This document shows, piece after piece, positions 11,393-21,480 of a stretch of DNA of 24,332 nt. The DNA is from Prorocentrum cordatum. Lineage: Eukaryota > Sar > Dinophyceae > Prorocentrales > Prorocentraceae. The stretch lies in NCBI GenBank assembly GCA_963575745.1, contig CAUYUJ010005736.1, positions 250,001-274,332 of the forward strand, given 5' to 3'. A program made the position numbers and the translations under genes. Each line of letters begins with the position of its first letter. Within the stretch, counting starts at the first letter, position 1. The notes under the pieces are model-generated. The model worked only from the letters and a program-made list of their open reading frames with translations. It searched no databases and was not told where the DNA came from.

Positions 11393-12735
11393 CCCATGCC
11401 CCTCCGCTGAGCAAACTGTCGCGCTCCGCGTAGAGGTCCTCCTGCTCGATCTCGCCCGCCTCGAAGCTTGAAGATCCACTTCCTGTCCTTGTATTTCTTG
11501 ACCTCGATCTCATTATTGTCCTTCGGGTGCGCGCCCGACCAGGGCGCGCCCCTGGCCTTCCCCTTGCACTTCTGCAGCTTCTCCTTCCTCTTTGCCTCGG
11601 TGAACTGGAGGTCACCGGGCTTGAGAGCGTCGATCTTCGTCCAGCCGCAGCTGCTGAACCTGGCCCACGCGGCGCCATCGTCGAACGCTTGGAGGGCGTC
11701 GCTGAACTCCGCAGCGCGCGGCTTCCCCCTGGCGCGGAGCTTCCTCGACCACGCCTCGAGCCTGTTCCCGTCCCAGCCAATCTCGTGCGTTGGTTCGATC
11801 TGCTCAGGCCCCGCCGCGACCGCGCCAGCTGCAACTCTTGGCCCTGGCTGCTCTTGCAACGTGGATCCCGTAGCTGTGGGCGGCGTCGAAGTCGCTGGCG
11901 CTGGCGGTGGCGAGCAGCGAGGTGCCTCGGGATCCTGCTTGACCTTCTCGGGTTTCGGATCTGGCGTCACTGGTGGAGCTGCTTCAGGGCCGTCATCGAA
12001 ACCCATGGAACTGAAGGTCGAGTCGGGGATCTCGTCGATGCGTTGCTGCTTCCCTTTCACAACTGGCCTGCTCTCTCTATCGATCGTCGTCTCAATCTCC
12101 TGCTTCCCAATAGTCGCTGGACGAGCTGTGGTGCCCTTGATCTCCTCGGCGTCGCCTCCGTCTCCGATGGCCGCGGCTGGCTTTTTCAACGCAGGGTCGT
12201 CTGCTGCCGCGGGCCTCTTCATGGCAGGCCGCTTCATGACAGGAGCGTCATCCGAATCGCCATCGAAATCATCTGCTGGTCCTGCAGCGGGCTCAGCTGG
12301 TCCTGCAGCGGGCTCAGCGGGTTCTGCATCGGGCTCGTCGGTTTCTGCAGCACCTTTGTCCAGCGAGCGCGCGAACCACTGAGCCCACTTCGAGACTGGT
12401 GACCTCCCCATCCTCGACTTGACGTGCCCGATGGCGCAAAACAGGCGCTTGTACATGGTTGTTGCCCAATTCTGCTTCACCTGTTCTTTCGTCGAGAAGC
12501 CTTTCACGCCGTAAACGAAGTTGAGCGCACCGATGCCCGCGTCCTCTGAGAAGTAACGGCCATTCAAACACATGAGCAACTGTAACAGCATTCGTTTGGC
12601 CTCATTGATGCTGGCGACGTCTAACTGCACGTCGCGGAAGCGCTCGATCTTGTCTGAGGGGCACTTGAAGAAGTCAGGCTCGTCAACATACGGCAAGAAA
12701 GACTGGAGATTCGAATGGGGGATCGATTGCAGAAC
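11376..12735 (-). CDS. Unknown protein with KRPAxKRPAAA-type basic repeats; N-terminus incomplete
   Basis: The frame is open from about 12735 (LQSIPHSNLQSFLPYVDEPD) without an early ATG, so upstream exons are missing or lost. In order it has an N-terminal helical domain (SINEAKRMLLQLLMCLNGRY, VYGVKGFSTKEQVKQNW, YKRLFCAIGHVKSRMG), an acidic Ala-Glu-Pro tandem (AEPAAGPAEPAAGPA), basic KRPAMKRPAAADDPALKKPA, a long Pro-rich linker, and a C-terminal domain (EIGWDGNRLEAWSRKLRARG, FSSCGWTKIDALKPGDLQF, KKYKDRKWIFK). At the AAGCTT near 11464-11469 the coding character switches frame to FEAGEIEQEDLYAERDSLLS, which ends at 11376. The Lys/Arg-Pro-Ala tract suggests nuclear localisation or nucleic-acid binding (inference). 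Both available stops lie inside TIR element copy 2. Confidence 0.6.
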
Positions 12736-12868
12736 TTATGCGCCCCAAGCTTGATTTGCCCGTCGAATATACTGGAAACGTAGAGCTTCATAGATCTACA
12801 GAGAATTTGAAGTGCGCCTCGTAGATCCGATGGGCACATCAAATTTGGGGTGCATCGGTTCTGTAATC

Positions 12869-13117
12869 GATCGCCTACTCGAGGGATCAGAACACATACT
12901 GGTCGAAACGCATTGCAAACTCGACGGTTCCGATGCGAATTTCATCGCGCCGAGCTCGAAACTCATCGGCAGCTCGTCGTCGCAACACCCTCGCATGAGT
13001 TTCGAGCTCGGCGCTCTCGATGAATTTCGAGCTCTGCGCGATGAAATTCGCATCGGAATCGATGATGTTGCAATGAATTTTAAGCTGTCTGGGTTCTGAT
13101 CCCTCGAGTAAGGGATC
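12869..13117. mobile_element. Foldback element with about 100-bp inverted arms
   Basis: The left arm begins GATCGCCTACTCGAGGGATC at 12869. The right arm ends as the reverse complement of GATCCCTTACTCGAGGGATC at 13117. Inside, TCCGATGCGAATTTCATCGC and GAGCTCGAAACTCAT pair with CGATGAAATTCGCATCGGA and ATGAGTTTCGAGCTC. Arms are roughly 100 bp with a short loop (about 12975-13005). They carry the GAAACTCAT motif of the 2985-4060 array. No coding capacity. Confidence 0.8.
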
Positions 13118-13150
13118 TACTACATAATCGGCGCTGCCCCTGGGACCGAG

Positions 13151-13166
13151 TCTGTTCCGGAACAGA
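13151..13166. other. Perfect 16-bp palindrome
   Basis: TCTGTTCCGGAACAGA is its own reverse complement. It lies between the foldback element and the solo arm at 13200. No function is assigned. Confidence 0.9.
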
Positions 13167-13199
13167 CCTCCAGATCGAAGCCGCGTCGAGTTTGTAGTC

Positions 13200-13265
13200 G
13201 ATCCCCTACTCGAGTGATCAAAACCAATATTGCTAGAAACTCATCGCGAAATCGCTCGATTCCGA
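13200..13265. repeat. Solo foldback-type arm
   Basis: GATCCCCTACTCGAGTGATC then AAAACC, GAAACTCATCGCG and CGATTCCGATCC repeat the left arm of the 12869-13117 element with substitutions. No matching right arm was seen nearby. Confidence 0.6.
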
Positions 13266-13269
13266 TCCT

Positions 13270-13832
<563 letters not shown>

Positions 13833-13918
13833 GGCCATGGGCGAGAGGGTCGGCAGCGGCCCAGAAGACGAACGTCTCCCAACTAGGGAGATCATATGAC
13901 CATGGGCCCCACCGCCTG

Positions 13919-14083
13919 CATAGAGCCCTTCCTGCACACCCCTGGTTGCGCCGAACTCTTGGCGCAACCAAGGGGTCCTCGGAAGGGCCCTATGGACGGT
14001 GACGAGCTAGCGCGCCCCTCCTGCACGCCCCTGGCTGCACCGAACTCTCGGCGCAACCAGGGGGTCATCGGAGGGGCCGCGCT
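13919..14083. repeat. Two tandem hairpin-forming repeats, 90-bp step
   Basis: Copy 1 (13919-13994) pairs CATAG-AGCCCTTCC and CCCCTGGTTGCGCC with GGCGCAACCAAGGGG and GGAAGGGCCCTATG. Copy 2 (14009-14083) pairs AGCGCG-CCCCTCC and CCCCTGGCTGC with GCGCAACCAGGGG and GGAGGGGCCGCGCT. Outer stem bases differ between copies yet mostly remain paired, while the inner CCCCTGG/GCGCAACC core is shared. Confidence 0.8.
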
Positions 14084-14757
14084 GTCACAACCCCATGGCG
14101 GCACGTGCAATTAGGGCTTGCCACTTCTTCCCCCTCGCACCCCAGGTACACGCGCCCTTTCTCAGGGCGCCTCCCTGGGTGCCCTGCCACCCGGTACGCG
14201 CACCTTTTCTCAAGGCGCCTCCCAGTGGCAAGGCTGGGCCCCCAAGACGCTCCCCCCGAGACTCCCGCTGCTGAACCCCCTACAACCAACCCGCGCAATG
14301 AGGGCGCGCGATGAGGACGCAAGGGCCCTGGAATTCCACGCCCACGCTGTGCGACCGGAGCGCGGCAAGCGAAAACGGCCAAGGATGGGCCTAATGAGAA
14401 GGATGCAAAGGTGGCCTTTGAGAGCCGCTCACCCTTACTGCGCGGGTTGACTGCACAGGGTGCAGCTTCGGAGTCACGAGGCCCAGAGAAGCTCCCCCGA
14501 GACGCCCTCCCGAGACGCCCTCCCGAGACTGGCCCCCTTGCAAGAATCCCTCTGGAGATCCCTTTCGGAGACAGGAGGCTCCGACGCCCTCCCGATGCCC
14601 TCCCGAGACGCCCCCCCGAGACTGGGTCCCTTGCGAATCCCTGTGGAGATCCCCCCGAGCGAACGTGATCCCAAGAGCCCCAAGCCCAAAAGCCTTTCCA
14701 ACGAGAGCCCCTGCAATGCAAAACAACGGAATGCAATGCGAAGCGCGCAGCAGCTCA
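14084..14757. repeat. Repeat-rich, no supported gene
   Basis: A 48-bp imperfect duplication (GGTACACGCGCC at 14145, GGTACGCGCACC at 14193) is followed by a dispersed repeat at 14307-14456 that matches 17806-17945. CCCGAGACGCCCT 13-mers and a longer duplication lie at about 14490-14640. ORFs on both strands follow these repeats. Confidence 0.6.
14307..14456. repeat. Dispersed repeat pair, copy 1
   Basis: Shares GGACGCAAGGGCCCTGGA, a GCGCGGC-AACGAAAxxGGCC block, AAGGATGGGCC and TGCGGGTTG, in the same order, with 17806-17945. Divergence is moderate, with small indels. Confidence 0.6.
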
Positions 14758-15141
14758 ATGCACACACACACATAGGCATGTATGTATGTACACATAGATA
14801 TGTAGGGATATGTTCATATATATATATGTGTATATGTAGTACTGTATGTCCATACGTACATGTACGTGAATAAGCACGCATACATTATTTTTTATATATA
14901 TATATGGATGTGTACACATAAATGCGTACGTTCATATGCACATGCAGATTCCCTGGCATGCATACAAACACAAACATACATACATACATGCCTGCACGCA
15001 TGCATGCGTGCAACCATACATATGTACACGCATACGTATGTACATGCAAACACACCCACGTATATATACATATATAGGAGGAGGAGGAGGAGGAGGAGGA
15101 GGAGGAGGAGGAGGAGGAGGAGGAGGAGGAGGAGGAGGAGG
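14758..15141. repeat. Alternating ACATGCATA-type tract and (GGA)n
   Basis: 14758-15075 is rich in CACATA/CATACGTATGTA alternation and TATATA. (GGA)n at 15076-15141 follows. No gene is supported. Confidence 0.85.
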
Positions 15142-15289
15142 CAGTGAAAAAAAAACGAAGAGTCCACATACAGTGCGCATGCACTACTATATGTGAAATT
15201 GTAGGCCAACTGTGTAAAAAAAAAAAGCATAAGCGTTGTACATACGTTTGGCGTGTACATGTATGTGCGCGAGTGTGTCCGCGTGTGTG

Positions 15290-15455
15290 TTGCACTGCCT
15301 TTTTGGCCCTGCAAGGTTTAGCGCTGCTTTTTTGTCTTAGCACTGCTTTTTTGTAACGGCATGTGGTAGCACTGCTTTTTTAGCGGTGGCGATGTAACAC
15401 AGCCTTTTTGGCGCAACGTGGCAGATTTTGAAATCCCACTGCTCTTTTAGCGCCG
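15290..15455. repeat. Ladder of TAGCACTGCTTTTTT motifs
   Basis: About six degenerate copies at roughly 20-45-bp spacing: GCACTGCCTTTTTGG, TAGCGCTGCTTTTTTG, TAGCACTGCTTTTTTG, TAGCACTGCTTTTTTA, CACAGCCTTTTTGGCGCAAC and CACTGCTCTTTTAGCGC. It lies just downstream, on the minus strand, of the retroelement-like ORF. Confidence 0.75.
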
Positions 15456-15689
15456 GAAGAACTTCTGGGATGAGCTCGCTCTCCCCGGCGGCGTTGGCCC
15501 CGACGAAACTTTGGCTGGCCACCCTCGCCGCTGTCCAGGCTCGGAAGGCGGTGGTGAGGAAGAGGAAGAAGATCACGATTGACGACCCTTCCCTCATGTG
15601 AGCCACGTACACTGGTCACGCCGGGGTTCATGTCCGGCGACCCCCCTGCATACTCGCCGCGGGATCGGGGGCTCCCGCGGCGGCGCCCT
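15456..15689. other. No supported gene downstream of the 15690 stop
   Basis: Minus-strand frames stay open but change character often. No continuation of the upstream protein (for example a reverse transcriptase motif) is visible before the motif ladder. Confidence 0.5.
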
Positions 15690-17010
15690 TCACTGGTCAT
15701 GTTTGCCCGCGAGGCGCCTCTCCTCGTGGGCCTTCCTCATCTGCTTCATGATGCCAGAGTCTCGCTCCAGCTCGGTTGCCACGTACGACAACAGCTCGGG
15801 GGCCACCATCACTTCTCCGTACTCGCGGTGCTTCCCGCTGAAGATCGCCATCTCCTCCACGCGGGCGCCCTTGCCGCCCTTCTTGTCCTGCTGCTTGCCG
15901 GTCTCCGCCTGCCGGCCGACCTCGTAGTAGAAGTACTCGATGAGCTGCATGCGCCTCAGGATGTCCTCGGCGCTCGCCAAGTTCACGACGTCGCATTGGT
16001 CGCGGGTCCCGAGGCGCTCCAGGATCTTCGCCAGCGTCTCGTGCTCCGACACGCCCCACTGGTCGAGGCTGAGTCGATTGTCCGCCCGCCAGCGCCGATC
16101 CCAGCCGACGGGACCCTCGCTGCGGCGGTCGAGGAACTGCGTACACCACTCCGCCGTCTGGGGGCCCGGCACCGGCCAGTCGTTCTGCTTCACCGCACTC
16201 GCGTCGCGAGCCACGTCGCGCCATGGCCGGTGCCGAGCACTTCGCGAGTCCCTCTGCAGCTTGAGCAGCCTCGCGTCATGGTGGGCCTCCTTCGACCTGT
16301 AGGCCTCGACGTCCCCGTCGCCGATGTCCTCGATCATCACGGACTCGCCCATCAGCGCGATCACCCCCTTGCGGCCCGCCACGAGCTCGGAGCCGTTGAA
16401 GGCCACGTCGTCCCCGCGGATCACGCTCCCGCCAAAGTACTCGACGCTCTCGGCGGCCACCCAGCGGACCGTGTGGACGGACACCGGCTGTGCGGTCGGC
16501 CGCGCGGGAGGCCTGGAGTCCCGGCCCACGCCCATCCGCCCCTGGAGGGCTGTCGGGCCTGGGCCATCGTCCTCCCCGCCGCCGGGGGCCCCCGGCGCCG
16601 GCGGCTGCGCCGGCACGAAGGCGGGAGCTCCCGCCGCTACGCGGCCGGCGCCACCGCCAGGGCCGGCGGCCGCCCCACCAGCTGCAGCATCCGCGGCGCC
16701 CCCAGCGCCCCAGACGGCCACGCCGAACACGCGCCGCTGGTCCACCAGGCCGGCGGTGTAGGCGCCCTCCTGCATGAACCGGCGGAGGGTGGTCGCCGAC
16801 GGGAACTCTCCGAAGTGGTAGATCAGCTGCCGAGGGATCCCTTCAGGGACCTCACTGTTGGGCCCTAGCCGCCGCACCGCCACGGCCTCATTGAAGTCCT
16901 CGATGTACATGTCACCATCCGGCGTCAGTATCAGGGCCCGGGAGTCCGAGGACACCAGACCTGCGAGCACTATCCGCCAGTGCCACTCGGGGGCCCCGTA
17001 GTTCACCAGG
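15690..17010 (-). CDS. Retroelement-like multicopy protein, N-terminal region
   Basis: From about 17007 the minus frame reads NYGAPEWHWRIVLAGLVSSD, then LILTPDGDMYIEDF, IYHFGEFPSATTLRRFMQEG, a Gly/Ala/Pro linker, RWVAAESVEYFGGSVIRGDD, a basic helical stretch, RLSLDQWGVSEHETLAKILE, LIEYFYYEVGRQAE and MVAPELLSYVATELERDSGI, ending HDQ-stop. I remember the GAPEWHxRxVL ... LTPDGDxYxED signature from dinoflagellate retroelement-like proteins, often ahead of other domains; I cannot verify this. Here no polymerase or integrase follows. Residues encoded upstream of 17010 in the same frame (to ATG 17168) look out of frame: the neighbouring frame carries QLFLGAGYQWNLLAQEGVGG, so one missing base near 17008-17012 probably breaks the 5' end. 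Confidence 0.55.
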
Positions 17011-17016
17011 CACCCC

Positions 17017-17268
17017 CGACCCCCTCCTGGGCGAGGAGGTTCCACTGGTAGCCAGCGCCCAAGAAGAGCTGCGGTGTCGGACGCACTGCGGCAATGCCAG
17101 GGACGCACTGAGGGGGGGAGCGTTACGTTGTCGGGGGTGGGGGGGATGGGGGAGGGCAGGGGGCACAACGCGCGTTATGGCCCGGACGGAAAAAACACTC
17201 CTCTTGAGCCCCCGTCCCCTCCAAGTCGAGGAGGTTCCACCGGTAGTCGGCGCCAAGGAAGAACTCGG
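17017..17268 (-). repeat. Duplicated coding segment FLGAxYxWNLL flanking about 150 bp
   Basis: GAGGAGGTTCCAC...AGCGCC-AAGAAGA at 17017-17070 recurs at 17214-17268, a 195-bp step. On the minus strand they read QLFLGAGYQWNLLAQEG and EFFLGADYRWNLLDLEG. The interval between them is C-rich on the coding strand, has several CAG acceptor-like sites and contains a second short repeat (CAGTGCGTCC twice). Confidence 0.75.
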
Positions 17269-17334
17269 CCTCCTGTGGCGGGGGCCGTCGGGGGGGGGGC
17301 CGCGCCGCGAGTACGCCGGCCCTCCTCCTCCGTG

Positions 17335-17462
17335 TCTCCGCCCCTCCTCCTCCTCCTCCCCCTCCTCCTCCTCCTCCTCCTCCTCCTGCACCTCCTCCTC
17401 CTGCACCTCCTCATCCTGCACCTCCTCCTCCTCCTCCTCCTCCTCCTCCTCCGCCTCCTCCT
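17335..17462. repeat. (TCC)n tract
   Basis: CTCCTCCTC with CTGCAC interruptions. On the minus strand it would encode poly-Glu with VQDEEVQEEEVQ. It may lie in the 5' part of the retroelement-like gene, but the frame is unproven. Confidence 0.9.
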
Positions 17463-18744
17463 GATGGTGGTGGTGGAAAATCGGCCCATCCAGTCAGCCG
17501 CCTCGACCAATGGTCCCTCCTCCGACGCCCGCCGGCAGGGCAAAGCGCTCTGGCGCTCCGCCTGGCACAGCAGCGTCCCGCGTGGCCGTTTCTCACAATG
17601 CACCGCTGCCGCTTCGCCAGGTGTTTGACGCCCGCGCTATCTGGGATAGTTACAGCCGAACAGACGACCAATAAACTTCTCACTTCAGAAACCTGAGCCA
17701 GCTTCCCGGGCATGTCTTAAGACAAGCCTGTGTCAACTGTGTTTGATAAAGCTGGAGGCGAGAGCGTCCGCAAGACATTAGGGCAGCTTTCCGGCAAGCA
17801 AGATCAGGATGCAAGGGCCTTGGACGCCCATCGAAGCTTTTCGAGCGGGGCGCGGCCAACGAAAGTGGCCAAGGATGGACCGAGGAGGGAAGGATACAGT
17901 GGTAGCCTGCCCATCCTTACCATGCGGGTTGTCTGTAGCTCCGGGCCGGGGTAAATCCAGCTCTAGTTCTGGCTTCCGACGCGCGAATCAGCACCTGCCC
18001 CTGACCGCCCCCAACCCCGATGATTCGGGAGTTGATGGACGCCCGAATTACGTATTTGTGTTAACTCTGGTCCGGGTTCACTCTGGCTTGGGCCCGCGAG
18101 GCACGAATCTGTAGCTACAGCTGACCGCCTCCCGCCCGAATGATCTGGGGCTCTGAATGTGGTCGTCTGGGCGGGCGTTGCTCAATGGGGGGGCGATGCG
18201 TGAGGGGGGCGACGAATCGTGCACCTGTCGTGACCCTTTTGGGCCTCGGGGGGGCCCTCTTAGGGCCGCTAAGTGCACTCTGCCTCCACCTCCCACTTCT
18301 CGCCTCGCATCACGCAACGCCCGAGGCGTTAACGGGCTGCCGCCCACCCCAGACGGCAACCCCCGCTTCACGGGCACGTCGCAACCACCGACCGGCGCCT
18401 TCGCAGCGCGAGGCTGGCCTCTTCCAGATCGGCTGGCCGCTTCCAGCTACGGTCGGAAACGTTGGCTCAGCTTGTCGCGATGGCGGCCCTGGCGATACGC
18501 TATGCCCTTCGAGTGGATAGCTTATCGCCCCGCTACGTGCGGCGGGAGGCTGGGAACAGCTCGGGGTATTGACGATTGGGAATCGGGACGTGGCTAGCGT
18601 GCCACGCCGAAGCGTGGTGGGCCAGAACGGGCGGCGCGACACGCTAAACAAACGCTCCTGGTCGCACTGAGTTTTGGAAAAGGCCGCGTGTGTGAGGCCT
18701 AATGTTCCACATCCACCGCCTGGAGAACCGACATCCTGGGACCC
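17463..18744. repeat. Gene-poor region with two diverged duplications
   Basis: 17806-17945 is the second copy of the repeat at 14307-14456. 17960-18030 and 18080-18152 share a CT(C/A)TGG-CTT-CGCGA-CGAATC...CTGACCGCC...GATGAT-GGGG layout, about 120 bp apart. No ORF here has family character. Confidence 0.5.
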
Positions 18745-18810
18745 CAGCGGGCGATGGATATGGATACATGTTGGCCCCATGGACGCGAATGTATCCATAT
18801 CCACCGCCTG
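18745..18810. repeat. Inverted repeat, about 23-bp arms
   Basis: GCGGGCGATGGATATGGATA-CAT pairs with the reverse complement of ATG-TATCCATATCCACCGCCTGC (about 21 of 23 positions), around a loop of about 19 nt. ATCCACCGCCTG also occurs at about 18709, so the right arm is part of a duplication. Confidence 0.75.
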
Positions 18811-19580
18811 CGGAGGATCCCGAAGATCGATCCCCCAGGCGCGGTGTCTATGGAGAAATCTTGCAGGCGACCTGGGGGCCTGAGAACTGGTTGGGACCCC
18901 AGAACATCGGCCAGGAGGGGGGATGAGGCCAACTCCGTCCAAGATCGGTCCACGGAACCCTTCCCCGGGTCCTGGTGCCGTTCTTCACCCCGGATCCGGC
19001 TTTCACGGTCCAAGGCCCGAACACGGCCCCCGGAGGCCGAAAAAAGCAAAAAACCTTCCCCAACCCCCACCTCAAACCACCAGACGGCTCCAGCACGGGC
19101 CCCCAACCGGGGCTTGGAGACTGGATGCAAAGGTCTCCTGACCAAAGGGCGTAATCAATCAGCACCGAGTCGGGATTTCGGATCGAACCAGCATGTGCAT
19201 CGGACCGCGGTGCATCGGCACAGAATCGGCATCGAATCGGATCGGCTGCGCCAGAATGCACCACTGCGCCATACAAGCATCGGGCCACATCCGATCGTCG
19301 GCACATCGGAATCGAGTCGCATCGGGCCCGCCGGAATCGATATGTCGCTGCGCCTTGTGTGCTCGACGCGCCCAAGGGGACGACGTCAACACCGCGGCAG
19401 ATCCACGGCAAGCCCCGCGTCCCGCGCCCAAGCAGATGCGGCAGGCACCGCGGCAAACCCCACGGCGAGCCCACCGCGTGCGAGGCGGCGGCTGCCCTGG
19501 TGGCCGCGGCGCCCTCCCCAAGACGTCAGGCCGCGCCTCGGAGCAAACGGCGCGGCGGAGCCGGAGGAAGGCGGCCGCGG
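18811..19580. other. No supported gene; ATCGG-rich stretch
   Basis: 19185-19350 is dense in short GCATCGG, GAATCGG and ATCGGATCGG motifs on the plus strand, like 20596-20624 and 22935-23030. ORFs span it on both strands but none is recognisable. Confidence 0.5.
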
Positions 19581-19625
19581 CCTCCTCTTCCCTCCTCCTC
19601 CTCCTCCTCCTCCTCCTCCTCCTCC

Positions 19626-19666
<41 letters not shown>

Positions 19667-20590
19667 GTCATCAGCATCATTATCATCATCATCAGCATCA
19701 TCATCATCATCGTCATCATCATCATCAGCATCATCATCATCAGCATCATCATCATCATGATCCTCATCCTCATCCTCATCATCATCATCATCCTCATCAG
19801 CATCATCATCCTGCTCATCCTCATCATCCTCATCATCACCATCACCATCACCATCATCATCATCCTCATCCTCATCCTCATCCTCATCCTCATCAGCATC
19901 ATCCTCATCAGCATCATCATCAGCATCATCAGCATCATCAGCATCATCAGCATCATCATCATCATCATCATCATCAGCATCATCATCATCAGCATCATCA
20001 TCATCACCCTCCCCCTCCCCCTCCACCTCCCCCGCCTCCTCGTCCTCCTCCTCCTTCTTCTCCTCCTCCTCCTCCTCCTCCTCCCTCCCCTCCTCGCTTC
20101 TCCTCCTCCCCCCCCTCCTCCTCCTCATCTTCCTCCTCCCGTTCCTCCTCCTCCTCCTCCTCTCTCTCCCTTCCCGTCCTCTTCCTCCTCCTCCTCCTCC
20201 TCCTCCTCTCCTCCCATCCTCTCCTCCTCCTCCTCCTTCTCTCCTCCCTCCTCCCTCCTCCCTCCTCCTCTCCTCCTCCTCCTCCCCTCCTCCTCCTCCT
20301 CCTCCTCCTCCTCCTCCTCCTCCTCATCCCCCTCCTCCTCCCTCCCCCCCTCCCCTCCACCTCGCCCGCCTCCTCCTCCTCCTTCTTCTTCTCTTCTTCC
20401 CTCCTCCTCCTCCTCCTCCTCCTCCTCCTCCTCCTCATCTCCTCCTCCCGTTCCTCCTCCTCCCTCCTCCTCTCCTCCTCCTCCTCCTCCCTCCTCCCCC
20501 TCCTCCTCCTCCCTCCTCCTCACTCCTCCTCCTCCTCCTCCTCCCTCTTCCTCCGCCCTCCTCCTCCTCCTCCTCCTCCTCCTCCTCATC
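19581..20590. repeat. 1-kb (TCC)n-(TCA)n-(TCC)n tract
   Basis: (TCC)n to about 19626, (ATC)n with CTC and AGC variants to about 20005, then irregular TCC/CT to 20590, almost purely pyrimidine on the plus strand. Poly-His, Asp and Ser ORFs across it are repeat artefacts. Confidence 0.95.
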
Positions 20591-20998
20591 CCCTTCAAAT
20601 CGACTCGAATCGATCGAATCGGGGATGAGGGGGAGGGTCTTCGCCCGCCCCGCTCCTGCGCCGCCAGCCTCGCGCGCGCGCGGGGGGTGGCGCGCTCGCC
20701 GCTTCGCGCCCGGGGCGTTCCTCCCCTCCCCGGAGGCCTCCCAAAGGGCACGCCACGGGAAGAACTACACAGACGCCCTCTGACGAACTCTGCAGGTACC
20801 TTCAAGGAGGGTGGCGGTATACAACGCCACCCTCCCCTGAGGCCCAGGAAGAATCCATTGGAGGGTATAGGTGTATATATCGATATATCGATATATACGT
20901 ATGTTAATGTATGAATGCGTTTATCAGAGTGAGGGGGCCGAACGGTCACTCATTGTCCCTGGTGCGTGGCTGAAGTGAGATTCCGCGGTGCGAATTCG
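20591..20998. other. No supported gene
   Basis: A short unique stretch between two large repeat blocks. It contains GTGTATATATCGATATATCG at about 20872-20891 (alternating, self-complementary TATATCGATATA) and no coding signal. Confidence 0.5.
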
Positions 20999-21004
20999 TG
21001 TTGG

Positions 21005-21069
<65 letters not shown>

Positions 21070-21087
21070 GTTGTTGTTTGTTGTTGT

Positions 21088-21124
<37 letters not shown>
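20999..21124. repeat. (GTT)n tract
   Basis: GTTGTT repeats with three GTTTG interruptions around 21065-21095. Confidence 0.97.
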
Positions 21125-21480
21125 GTCGTCCCCCCGCGACCCGCCCGCGACCCATCCTGAGACCCCCCCGGCGACCCACCCGCGACCCACCCGCGACCCA
21201 CCGCGACCCACCCGCGACCCACCCGCGACCCACCCGGACCACCCGCGGACCCACCCTGCGACCCCCCTGCGACCACCCGCGACCCACCCGCGAACCCACC
21301 CCGCGACCCACCCCGCGGCCACCCCGCGCCCCCCCCCCGCGCACCCCCCGCGACCCACCCCGCGAGCCACCCGCGACCCACCCCGCGGACCCACCGCGAC
21401 CCGCCCGCGGCCCACCCGCGACCTCACCCGCGACCACCCGGACTACCCCGCGACCACCCGCGACCACCGTCAACCCAACC
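21125..21480. repeat. CGACCCACCCG minisatellite
   Basis: Irregular 9-12-bp units of GCGACCCACCC fill about 350 bp. Length variants are frequent. No function is assigned. Confidence 0.9.

Noticed and set aside
15579-16868. Plus-strand ORF of 429 codons
   Set aside because: Antisense to the retroelement-like protein, which carries the recognisable GAPEWH and LTPDGD motifs on the minus strand.
17011-17168. N-terminal 50 residues of the retroelement-like ORF (from ATG 17168)
   Set aside because: The adjacent frame carries the coding-like FLGAGYQWNLL segment, so this stretch is out of frame.
18754-20914. Plus-strand ORFs rich in poly-His, poly-Ile, poly-Ser and poly-Leu, and minus poly-Asp/Met ORFs
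   Set aside because: Direct translations of the (TCC)n/(TCA)n tract in different frames.
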